A stretch of DNA of 13,363 bases from assembly GCA_000431515.1 (NCBI GenBank), contig HF991297.1, forward strand, positions 15,853 to 29,215, in the 5' to 3' direction. The notes under the pieces were generated by a model. That model was not told where the DNA came from and made no database searches. It saw only the letters and a list, made by a program, of their open reading frames with translations. A program made the translations under genes and the position numbers. Below are positions 7,901-13,363 of the stretch, piece after piece. Source of the stretch: Clostridium sp. CAG:632 (GTDB lineage Bacteria > Bacillota > Clostridia > Lachnospirales > Lachnospiraceae). Position 1 is the first letter of the stretch; every line of letters starts with the position of its first letter.

Positions 7901-9383
7901 CTTCCATAGCTGTAGCATACCGTTCCGATGCCTGCTTCTCCTCATGCTCTGCAACTGCAAATGCCACCTCTGCCTCATGCGTCAGATTCTCACTGGAGGT
8001 CAGCCTTCCTTCAGCTTCCTGATAGTCTTCCTCTGCCTGTTTCTCTGACTCCGACAATGTCTTTAATATCTGTTCATCCCGCTTCCTGCGTTCTTTTACA
8101 AGCGCCTTTAATAAGGATAACTGGTCATCATTCTGATGCAGGGAGGCCTCGATCACAGCCTCATGTTCCTCCTTCTGAGACTTATCCTTCCAGTAATCCA
8201 GATAGTCATTGATACTCTCTTTTCGGTTCAGCTCCTGTTGACAGTCCTTCACCGACTGCTCATGACCGGCTATCTCAGCCTGCAGGCGTTCAATCTCCGC
8301 CAGTAATTCCCGGTACTCCAGCTTATCCCGGTGGATTTTTAAATTCGCCTGCTGCTTCTGCCGTGCCCGGATGATCTTCTTCTTCTCATCCTTTGCCAGC
8401 TCCAGTGCTTTCAGCTTCTCCTCGCTCTGCTTTGCCAGAGTTGCACCGGTAACACAGACATTTGCCAGATTGGCACACTGGTCAGACTGTTTCTCATATA
8501 ATTCCAGAAATGCTGCTACCCTTGCCTCGAGTACATGCAGGAGTTCTGTCTGACGGTCATAGTCTGCAATCTCCCGTTTCTTCTTCGTCAGCTCTACCAG
8601 CTTATCCTTGATCTCAAGCAGAGTGTGTGCCATATCATCCGGATCTGCATTCTTATCGATCTTTACCAGATATGCCTTTTCTATGATTTCTTCTATCAGA
8701 AGGTCTTCTACTACCTTTCTGGCAGTCTTATAATTCGTCTCAAAATAAGTCCGGACATGTCCCTCTGTCTTATTGATTCCCCGGATGATCTCCCAGTGGC
8801 TCTCATACAGTCCGAACTGACTGATATATCTCTGATATTCCCCCTTGCGGTCAAATACCTGTACCGACAACTTCATGTCCCGTCTGCCCAGCTCTTTTAA
8901 ATAATTCTTCCAACCGGTATAGCTTACCCGCTCTCCATCCTTCACCAGTGGCAGATTTATAATATCATTCTCGTTATAGTCCCGGTAAAGAATACAGTAA
9001 TTGAAATATTCAATCGCCGCCATCTCCTTGCCGCCATCCTCCTCGTCCGGAGAATCCTTGGCTTTCCTTGCACAGAACCCGGTAGTCATATATCGGTATC
9101 CTTCATGCAGCTCCGGCTCGTCCAGCTTCCATTCGATCAGGGAATGAATGGTCGTATTACCGCCACCGGTACGGAACAGCTTCTCTACCGGCTGCTTCTC
9201 ATCCAAGGTACAGTTCGGAATCAGGTTTTGCAAAAGCAGGAGCATCAGGATACTTTTTCCACCTCCGTTTGCCAGATCATACAGAGTATTTTTCCCATAC
9301 ATACGCATTGTGAAATCATCATACTGCTGCGTTCCAAAATTATATTTCACATTGTTCACACGAATCCGGTTAATACTCGGCAT
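4923..9383 (-). CDS. jetC: JetC/MksB/MukB-like SMC ATPase of a Wadjet-type complex
   Basis: 1486-residue SMC-like motor, about the length of E. coli MukB. The N-terminal head carries the P-loop YDLANGGGKS (K43, S44). Long Gln/Glu/Lys-rich coiled coils run about 265-640 and 755-1280, either side of a globular hinge (about 645-757, with GMDYLVAQPEE and LLPYGLLVDTFEGL). The C-terminal head has an ABC signature-like GSTGQSQG (about 1359-1366) and a Walker B strand TIFIDNPFG (D1399, N1400). In the family two heads dimerise on ATP, and the KITE and kleisin subunits close the ring; Wadjet complexes extrude DNA loops and, with JetD, cut closed circular plasmids. Oddities: Leu replaces the first P-loop Gly, Asn replaces the catalytic Glu, and VPARG stands where a switch His is usual. 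The ATG at 9383 has a strong ribosome site; 17 in-frame upstream residues lack one. The gene overlaps the jetB end by 14 bases. Confidence 0.88.
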   Translation of the reverse strand: MPSINRIRVNNVKYNFGTQQYDDFTMRMYGKNTLYDLANGGGKSILMLLLLQNLIPNCTLDEKQPVEKLFRTGGGNTTIHSLIEWKLDEPELHEGYRYMTTGFCARKAKDSPDEEDGGKEMAAIEYFNYCILYRDYNENDIINLPLVKDGERVSYTGWKNYLKELGRRDMKLSVQVFDRKGEYQRYISQFGLYESHWEIIRGINKTEGHVRTYFETNYKTARKVVEDLLIEEIIEKAYLVKIDKNADPDDMAHTLLEIKDKLVELTKKKREIADYDRQTELLHVLEARVAAFLELYEKQSDQCANLANVCVTGATLAKQSEEKLKALELAKDEKKKIIRARQKQQANLKIHRDKLEYRELLAEIERLQAEIAGHEQSVKDCQQELNRKESINDYLDYWKDKSQKEEHEAVIEASLHQNDDQLSLLKALVKERRKRDEQILKTLSESEKQAEEDYQEAEGRLTSSENLTHEAEVAFAVAEHEEKQASERYATAMEELQALRKKMTFTSLQNPETLLEEQTAQAEQEKIHLTELENQVYEIQNLRHEKLKECEKRNQELDQIIARIEELKTGSREYQEQADKLKRMLEIYGGQAAEKSAEWMTNADMGRLSDQINQRYLDNLAMISNVRKQITAQEKRLQGLAEGRLVAPTEAVDRVKYYIESRHNRNAVFGMDYLVAQPEERRSHLLALHPLLPYGLLVDTFEGLDNDRKLRELNLGDGFLPIYNMEHLEDTAEKIPEDGVIFLQRGTQAFVSTEAIEEEKERRQTELEELQNELERLEEMSRTYQEDSTFVAGLQGIAVLDVEQELLKAQEELREEQNAVALCTQELEDTERELEQLRSQLTGCKQAVYSKLEEQGQLRTLVSLSERTQKAEKDLQTCKAEQERLDKLLEEHRQALHHWKVRYADTGKRLQELRKQRQERTVDWEQYYKTYYDENAAGTKEQCEQVAALDKEQLDARLKAQLSVVEKGTVALEDKKKLITTLQASMSRFRKAIEKRGNSMEELEKLRQTNELFTVDERDLELLSTELSRLTLAADALKHHVEGRRQKADRLEGKIEQAIRTMEEQFGPCEELQVSVMEIDAELETGEQQLNRLNTEYQQMETDYAEDTREYTAILDLYKDVKRIVETNDIRLQDAKALVVGKEQLRELFEQSLLAYDKSTKALDKARGELQRYKNQTAQALLEMQAFELSQTISNDVAVPKNYGEARNLRESLSSIINVIALEKERVAQGIEDMQFIKSNFEKQCVQRCQDVKNELEKLPKLSRIMLDGEAIQMVGLTIPYVKEEFIQQRMSDYIDDVVQGADRFQNQNERIKYIRSRLELKKLFSVLVTDMNNIRLTLYKRERIKEQSRYLRYEEAVGSTGQSQGIYIQFLISIINYISGLYAPNGENDKRMKTIFIDNPFGAAKDVYIWEPIFALLKTNHVQLIVPARGATPAITARFEVNYVLGQQMVGKRQQTVVVDYRSQVDQEELEYHSLEYEQVSFDFI

Positions 9384-10092
9384 GATCCTCTCCTCCTTCC
9401 AGCAATTCATAAATATGTCCACGGTATTCTTCAAAATACTGCTCGGTCAGTGCTTTCATCCGGTCGGTTGGATAATACCGTTCCTGCACATCGAGAAACA
9501 GTCCCTGACTGATCAGGAAATTGCAGACCAGCTTTACCAGTCCCATCCGGGAAGCCCGTGATGCCCGGAGCTGCTCTCTGTCCTCGCCTGTCACCGTTGG
9601 AAGCTCCTCCCACAGCAGCGCCAGACTCTTAAAGCTGTTCTCCTCAATCTCATCCATCGCATAGATCTGAAGATCGCCCGTAATTGCCAGCAGCGAGTCA
9701 CTGACCTCTTTTACAATCTCCTCCAGCCGTACATATTCCCGGTACTGATAAGATGCCGAATCCTGATAAAAACACAACATAATCTGATACATAATATAAT
9801 ATGCCATGTAAAGCTCCCGGTTATAACGAAGTCCCATCAACCGCTTCAATTCCTCATTGGTATATCCGAAGACCCGGTTGCCTTCCCCTGCGGTCAGGTA
9901 AAGTGCCTCTTTATATTCGTATATATTCAGGTTCAGCTTCTTTAATATCTGATTCAGTATCTCATAGACCTCTGCATTCTGATAATATGCCTCATACAAG
10001 CTGCCATTCTCCGGATGCGAGCGGCGCACGTCCTCTCCCATGGTCAGCTTTGCATATATTTCCAATGCTTTATCCATATTTCGACTATCCAT
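9370..10092 (-). CDS. jetB: JetB/MksE-like KITE subunit (DUF6063-type) of the Wadjet-like complex
   Basis: 240-residue, mostly alpha-helical acidic protein. I place it by position and size between the kleisin-like and SMC-like genes, as JetB in Wadjet and MksE/MukE in bacterial condensins. It resembles the DUF6063 family found beside JetA in Firmicutes, recalled rather than searched. Visible features are helical segments around YEILNQILKKLNLNIYEYKEALYL (in part), TNEELKRLMGLRYNRELYMAYYIMY and a C-terminal segment LVKLVCNFLISQGLFLDVQERYYPT that fits a winged-helix end with a wing. No enzyme motif is seen. In such complexes the KITE dimer binds the middle of the kleisin and contacts DNA. The ATG at 10092 follows GGAGAGG at good spacing, 20 bases after the jetA stop. 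The C-terminal codons overlap the start of jetC. Confidence 0.8.
   Translation of the reverse strand: MDSRNMDKALEIYAKLTMGEDVRRSHPENGSLYEAYYQNAEVYEILNQILKKLNLNIYEYKEALYLTAGEGNRVFGYTNEELKRLMGLRYNRELYMAYYIMYQIMLCFYQDSASYQYREYVRLEEIVKEVSDSLLAITGDLQIYAMDEIEENSFKSLALLWEELPTVTGEDREQLRASRASRMGLVKLVCNFLISQGLFLDVQERYYPTDRMKALTEQYFEEYRGHIYELLEGGEDHAEY
9384..9400 (-). promoter_or_regulatory. Strong ribosome-binding site fixing the jetC start
   Basis: AAGGAGG (9392-9398) lies inside the 3' end of jetB, 8 bases before the ATG at 9383. With the 14-base gene overlap this indicates translational coupling of the KITE subunit and the ATPase. It also rules out the longer in-frame start at 9434. Confidence 0.85.
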
Positions 10093-10112
10093 TGTTTGAT
10101 CCTCTCCGGTTT

Positions 10113-11660
10113 CTATTTCCTATAAAACATGATATTGGTAATTGTAAACTCTGTCTCATCCTGTGGAATGGTGATCTCTTCCTGCTCCAGAAACTCGAGT
10201 GTAAATCCTGTGCACAGGAACCGTTCCTTTGCTTCTTCATCCCATGCTTCCTGCACCAGATTCTCAAGGAAGGTCTCCGGCTTCTCATACAGCTTCCGAA
10301 CAGAATACTCCGACTTCTGTGCCAGATGAACCAGGAATGAGTAATAATCGCCGTTCTTTAAGAACTGATCTCCATACCGGATTTCCAGAATCGCACTGAA
10401 CTCCTTTAGCTCAATGGATTCCTTCTTCTCCAACTGATCCAACAGCTCATAAAACATCTGACCGAAGTTATGAAGGATTCTCTCATCCTCTTTCTCATCC
10501 TCATAGCGGAAATTCCGATTCGTTTCTTCCTTTATGATCTTCTCGCCGTGATCTGCCTGCTCTGTCTTATAGGTCAGCATATTATCAATTGCATTTAGAT
10601 TAAAGCTCTTCTCAATCTTCGGTGCAAACAGCGGTGCCAGTATATACCGCATAGCTGCCGGATCATCCCGCTCCTTCAGCCTCTGAAGACTGCCCCGAAA
10701 ATCAAATACATTCCGCAGTCTGCGGATCTTCGCCTGATGGATCATCTGATCTGCAATATCCTGCAGGTCGGTTGTCTCCCGGATCAGCTCCCCATGCCGG
10801 TGTATCGTCTTCTTCAGCTCTGTTTCCAGGCGGCTGATTTCCTCCAGAGAACGATAAAATGCTGTCGTTTCCTTCGCTCCGGCTTCACTTACACTCGCCT
10901 TCGCCAGTGTCTGCTCGATCAGCGCCTTGTTCTTGGCGAACAGCTTCTGCTCCTCTTCAAACCATCTGGCAACCGTTGCCATATAATTCTCACAAGCCTC
11001 TGCTCCCTTAAACACATCATGGCTCAACAATGCTATAACGGATTCCTTCTGTGCCAGCAGACGCTTCACCTCACTGTTGATCCGGTGAACAACCTCTATA
11101 CCACCCTTGAAGTTCTTGGCTGTAATCATCTTCTCCAAAAGCAGCTGCTGCACACTGATTTTGCTCTCATCCTTCACTTCCTTGGTATCCAGATAAAACT
11201 CGATTCCCTCTGCAGTGATATGATATCTTACAACCTGGTCCTCAATCTCGCTCTCGATCAGCTTCACTCTGGCTGTTTTCCTTTTCTTATCCTCCGGATC
11301 GAAGAAATGAAACTCAAACGGTCTGCCGTCATTTTTCAGCTTATCAAATATGTAGCCTGCCAGCTCGCTCTCTTCCTCCGGTGACTCCTGCAAATGAAAA
11401 TCCCGATGCAGAAGCTCCAGCAAAAATGCCTCATACTGCTCATAGGTAACAGTCTGCTCGTTAAACTGATTCTCATTGATCAGAAACCGCAGGCTGGCCA
11501 TCGTAATATATCCCATATCCAGGTCGGAATACTTGCCGTCCTTGTACTGGGTAAATGTTGTCTCATTTAAAACAAAAAAAGGATAGTACTTCCGCAGATT
11601 CTGCATCCGGGCATGATGCTCTTCCATTATATCGTTAATCATGATGTAGTTCTCTGCCAC
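10113..11660 (-). CDS. jetA: JetA/MksF-like kleisin subunit (DUF5716-type) of the Wadjet-like complex
   Basis: 515-residue protein, first gene of the three-gene complex operon. The N-terminal region ends in a winged-helix-like segment RYHITAEGIEFYLDT (about 145-159), as seen in JetA/MksF/MukF. The middle (about 165-330) is helical and charged, and the C-terminal part (about 395-510) could be the second globular domain that caps an ATPase head. This is the layout of a bacterial kleisin, which bridges the two heads of the SMC dimer and recruits the KITE dimer. It matches my recollection of the Firmicute JetA (DUF5716) family; type III Wadjet is likely but not proven. The start is GTG at 11660, chosen because AGGAGG lies 9 bases upstream; the internal ATG seven codons in has no such site. 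A promoter is visible at 11699-11727. Confidence 0.82.
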   Translation of the reverse strand: MAENYIMINDIMEEHHARMQNLRKYYPFFVLNETTFTQYKDGKYSDLDMGYITMASLRFLINENQFNEQTVTYEQYEAFLLELLHRDFHLQESPEEESELAGYIFDKLKNDGRPFEFHFFDPEDKKRKTARVKLIESEIEDQVVRYHITAEGIEFYLDTKEVKDESKISVQQLLLEKMITAKNFKGGIEVVHRINSEVKRLLAQKESVIALLSHDVFKGAEACENYMATVARWFEEEQKLFAKNKALIEQTLAKASVSEAGAKETTAFYRSLEEISRLETELKKTIHRHGELIRETTDLQDIADQMIHQAKIRRLRNVFDFRGSLQRLKERDDPAAMRYILAPLFAPKIEKSFNLNAIDNMLTYKTEQADHGEKIIKEETNRNFRYEDEKEDERILHNFGQMFYELLDQLEKKESIELKEFSAILEIRYGDQFLKNGDYYSFLVHLAQKSEYSVRKLYEKPETFLENLVQEAWDEEAKERFLCTGFTLEFLEQEEITIPQDETEFTITNIMFYRK

Positions 11661-11698
11661 CGATAGTATCCTCCTGTAATCGATTCAAAACCACACTA

Positions 11699-11727
11699 AG
11701 TGTACCACAAGGCGACTGTAAAACCAA
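11699..11727 (-). promoter_or_regulatory. Promoter of the jetABC-like operon
   Basis: On the minus strand TTGGTT (11722-11727), 17 bases, then TACACT (11699-11704). This gives a leader of about 30 bases before the GTG at 11660. An inverted repeat ACACT-A-AGTGT (11694-11704) overlaps the -10 box and could be an operator. The promoter lies between the fba terminator and jetA, so the operon can be transcribed independently. Confidence 0.6.
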
Positions 11728-11743
11728 GTGTTTACACATAAAA

Positions 11744-11785
11744 AATGCTCCGGGCACAGACATTCCTGTCTGCCTCCGGAGCATT
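11744..11785 (-). terminator. Compound Rho-independent terminator of fba
   Basis: Outer arms AATGCTCCGG (11744-11753) and CCGGAGCATT (11776-11785) are perfectly complementary. Inside, CAGACA/TGTCTG pairs around a TTCC loop, giving a long stem with a small internal loop. On the minus strand it is followed by a run of T residues (11743 downwards), so it acts after fba, 31 bases beyond its stop. Confidence 0.92.
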
Positions 11786-11816
11786 GTGTTTCATCTCAAG
11801 AAATCTGATTCGGATA

Positions 11817-12680
11817 TTAAGCCTTACCTACAGAGCCGAATAATTCCATCTTCTCTTTTACAGTTGCCTTAATAGCTTCTGTACCAGGTGCTAATAACTT
11901 ACGTGGGTCAAATCCCTTACCCTCTAAGTCCTTACCGGCCTCAATGTACTTACGTGTAGCATCTGCAAATGATAACTGACACTCTGTGTTAACGTTGATC
12001 TTAGATACGCCAAGAGAGATAGCCTTCTTAATCATATCTGCAGGAATGCCTGTACCACCATGAAGAACTAAAGGCATAACACCTGTCTTCTGCTGGATAG
12101 CATCCAATGTCTCGAAAGAAAGACCCTTCCAGTTTGCAGGATACTTACCATGGATGTTACCGATACCGGCTGCAAGCATATCAACACCGAGATCTGCAAT
12201 GATCTTGCACTCGTTAGGGTCTGCACACTCGCCCATACCTATAACACCATCTTCTTCTCCACCGATAGAACCAACTTCGCACTCGATAGAAAGACCTAAC
12301 TGATGAGCAACATTTACTAACTCTGTAGACTTAGCAAGATTCTCTTCAAATGGATAATGTGAACCATCAAACATGATAGAAGTAAATCCAGCCTGAATGC
12401 ACTTATAGCATCCTTCGTAAGTACCATGATCCAGATGAAGTGCTACAGGAACGGTAATTCCTAACTCATCATGCATAGCCTTAACCATAGCTGCTACAGT
12501 CTTAAAACCTGTCATATACTTACCTGCACCCTCAGATACACCAAGGATAACCGGTGACTGTAATTCCTCTGCTGTTAAAAGAACTGCCTTTGTCCACTCA
12601 AGGTTGTTAATATTGAACTGTCCAACTGCATAATGTCCTTCCTTAGCTTTCTTTAACATTTCTGTTGCTGAAACTAACAT
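11817..12680 (-). CDS. fba: Class II fructose-bisphosphate aldolase
   Basis: 287-residue zinc-dependent aldolase of glycolysis and gluconeogenesis, splitting fructose-1,6-bisphosphate into dihydroxyacetone phosphate and glyceraldehyde-3-phosphate in the cytosol. The active-site HLDHG gives catalytic D84 and zinc ligand H85; further ligands are H177 (GNIHGKY) and H207 (LHGGTG). Phosphate-binding NVNT (229-232) and the loop ECEVGSIGGEEDG (133-145) are present. The length matches Bacillus FbaA-type enzymes. The ATG at 12680 follows GGAGG at 7 bases and is chosen over the in-frame ATG at 12701, whose extra residues include the ribosome site itself. The gene is single, with its own promoter and a strong terminator. 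A sugar-bisphosphate relative such as tagatose aldolase is less likely but not excluded. Confidence 0.95.
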   Translation of the reverse strand: MLVSATEMLKKAKEGHYAVGQFNINNLEWTKAVLLTAEELQSPVILGVSEGAGKYMTGFKTVAAMVKAMHDELGITVPVALHLDHGTYEGCYKCIQAGFTSIMFDGSHYPFEENLAKSTELVNVAHQLGLSIECEVGSIGGEEDGVIGMGECADPNECKIIADLGVDMLAAGIGNIHGKYPANWKGLSFETLDAIQQKTGVMPLVLHGGTGIPADMIKKAISLGVSKINVNTECQLSFADATRKYIEAGKDLEGKGFDPRKLLAPGTEAIKATVKEKMELFGSVGKA

Positions 12681-12733
12681 ATCAATTCCTCCATTTGTCA
12701 TATTGTCGCATCTTCATGCGCTTTTATAAGGTC

Positions 12734-12762
12734 AGTATACCCTATTTTCTTGCAGAAATAAA
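12734..12762 (-). promoter_or_regulatory. Promoter of fba
   Basis: A perfect-type -10 TATACT (12734-12739) lies 17 bases after a weak TTTATT (12757-12762). The 5' leader would be about 45 bases. The -35 is poor, so an extended or activated promoter is possible. Confidence 0.5.
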
Positions 12763-12799
12763 GTAGAAAATATCTCAAAAAAGTATGAAAAAAATCAGT

Positions 12800-13249
12800 T
12801 CAGATCCAATATTTTAACAAATCTCCGATCAGATCTATATGAAACCCGATCAAAAGCACATTTTTCAACACAACATTTACTACAATGATCCCCAGCGCCA
12901 CATAACAGAACCAGACGCGTACATAGTAATATCGTTTTCCGTTTCGGCGGATCAGGGTAATGATCTCACCAATGTAGTATTCCACCAAAATAGCCGCCGT
13001 AAATATCACCAGCGGATGGTCGACAAAAGAGCGCCAGAGCTTCAGCTGAAGCAGCTCATACACAGCTCTTGTACCGCCACATCCGGGACAATATACATGT
13101 AAAACCTCATGAAAGAAGCAGGGTCCTTTCAAAAACTGGATGCACGGCAGGTATTCCCAGAGCAGCACCAGGATCAGCGCTGCAATTCCGCCAACTGTTA
13201 CCCATATGAATTTTGTCCATTCCTGTTTCATGAATTGCTGTTGTTCCAT
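12800..13249 (-). CDS. DUF2752 membrane protein
   Basis: 149-residue inner-membrane protein with the DUF2752 signature CPGCGGTRA (C54, C57, T60, R61). Hydrophobic segments lie near 14-31, 79-99 and 110-134, and a basic loop RRNGKR (about 101-106) suggests a cytoplasmic turn. The family is widespread, and its function is not established; the paired cysteines suggest metal binding or a redox role, an inference only. The ATG at 13249 follows AGGAG at 6 bases. The gene has its own promoter (13273-13301) and ends about 120 bases upstream of fba, with no clear terminator between, so some read-through into fba is possible. Nothing in the neighbours points to a specific role. Confidence 0.88.
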   Translation of the reverse strand: MEQQQFMKQEWTKFIWVTVGGIAALILVLLWEYLPCIQFLKGPCFFHEVLHVYCPGCGGTRAVYELLQLKLWRSFVDHPLVIFTAAILVEYYIGEIITLIRRNGKRYYYVRVWFCYVALGIIVVNVVLKNVLLIGFHIDLIGDLLKYWI

Positions 13250-13272
13250 AACCGACTCCTTTGCTATGGCTC

Positions 13273-13301
13273 ATTGTATCATATCCGGGCGGGACTGTCA
13301 C
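13273..13301 (-). promoter_or_regulatory. Promoter of the DUF2752 gene
   Basis: GTGACA (13296-13301), 17 bases, then TACAAT (13273-13278) on the minus strand. The start point would be only about 15-20 bases before the ATG at 13249, just enough for the ribosome site. It overlaps the possible 3' end of the next gene upstream. Confidence 0.65.
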
Positions 13302-13362
13302 CGATGTTTTCGAGATGTGGCAGATATATGCGCTCGCCGTCCCCGATACTGGGAAACGGTGG
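13279..13362 (-). CDS. Possible C-terminal fragment of an upstream gene
   Basis: One minus-strand frame is open from the window edge and ends in TGA at 13279-13281, giving 27 residues beginning PPFPSIGDGERIYLP. I do not recognise it. Its stop sits inside the promoter of the DUF2752 gene, which is possible for compact genomes. The stretch is too short to tell a real gene end from chance; one other minus frame also stays open, and a third closes at about 22 codons. Confidence 0.3.
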   Translation of the reverse strand, partial: PPFPSIGDGERIYLPHLENIGDSPARI

Positions 13363-13363
13363 T

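Noticed and set aside
9384..9434. Longer jetC start giving 17 extra residues
   Set aside because: No ribosome site precedes it, while the ATG at 9383 has a strong AAGGAGG; homologous heads also begin close to that Met.
10737..11384. 215-residue open frame on the plus strand inside jetA
   Set aside because: Leu/Cys/Gln-rich translation of the reverse strand of a real gene, with no start signal or domain.
12801..12834. A terminator after the DUF2752 gene using repeated CAGATC
   Set aside because: The CAGATC copies are direct, not inverted, and do not form a convincing stem before the T-rich stretch.
13107..13301. 64-residue minus-strand frame overlapping the DUF2752 gene start
   Set aside because: It overlaps the membrane-protein gene in another frame, has no ribosome site and spans that gene's promoter.
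1..13363. CRISPR array, tRNA, rRNA, transposase, integrase or toxin-antitoxin pair
   Set aside because: I looked for regular repeats, cloverleaf-type sequences and the usual protein motifs and saw none.

Overview
The window looks like a chromosomal segment of a Gram-positive Firmicute, most likely a gut Clostridia/Lachnospiraceae-type organism. This is inferred from strong AGGAGG-type ribosome sites, sigma-A promoters, Rho-independent terminators with U-runs, a Bacillus/Clostridium-style class II aldolase and an ammonium transporter fused to a PII protein. No rRNA, tRNA, CRISPR array, insertion sequence or phage gene is visible. All genes except one AraC-type regulator are on the minus strand.

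Left part (1-3526), transport and nitrogen. A partial ArsB/NhaD (SLC13-like) permease runs off the left edge and has its own very good promoter (1254-1281). Upstream of it, separated by a hairpin terminator (1315-1346), is an Amt ammonium transporter fused in one chain to a complete PII (GlnB/GlnK) domain. The amt start faces a 390-base gene-free stretch. That stretch holds A/T-rich inverted repeats and, on the plus strand, a consensus promoter followed about 105 bases later by a perfect-stem terminator. This is a candidate small RNA, or an attenuated leader for the downstream AraC-family gene (3527-4381).

Central part (4385-11740), the main accessory feature. Three translationally tight genes form an SMC-type complex: a JetA/MksF-like kleisin (10113-11660), a JetB/MksE-like KITE subunit (9370-10092) and a 1486-residue JetC/MksB/MukB-like coiled-coil ATPase (4923-9383). 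They resemble a Wadjet anti-plasmid/anti-phage operon, probably of the Firmicute JetA (DUF5716)/DUF6063 kind. No gene for JetD, the Toprim nuclease subunit, is present on either side. The next gene downstream is ybaK, a Cys-tRNA(Pro) deacylase that may be co-transcribed. The ATPase has a non-canonical Walker A, an Asp-Asn in place of Asp-Glu in Walker B, and no obvious switch histidine. The operon has its own promoter (11699-11727) and is insulated from fba by a compound terminator (11744-11785).

Right part (11817-13363), housekeeping. Class II fructose-bisphosphate aldolase (fba) and a DUF2752 membrane protein each have a recognisable promoter. The last about 85 bases may hold the 3' end of another minus-strand gene.

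As a whole, the Jet/Mks-like operon sits as a defence or chromosome-organisation cassette between a glycolytic gene and a nitrogen-uptake cluster, with no sequence sign of the mobile element that may have brought it.
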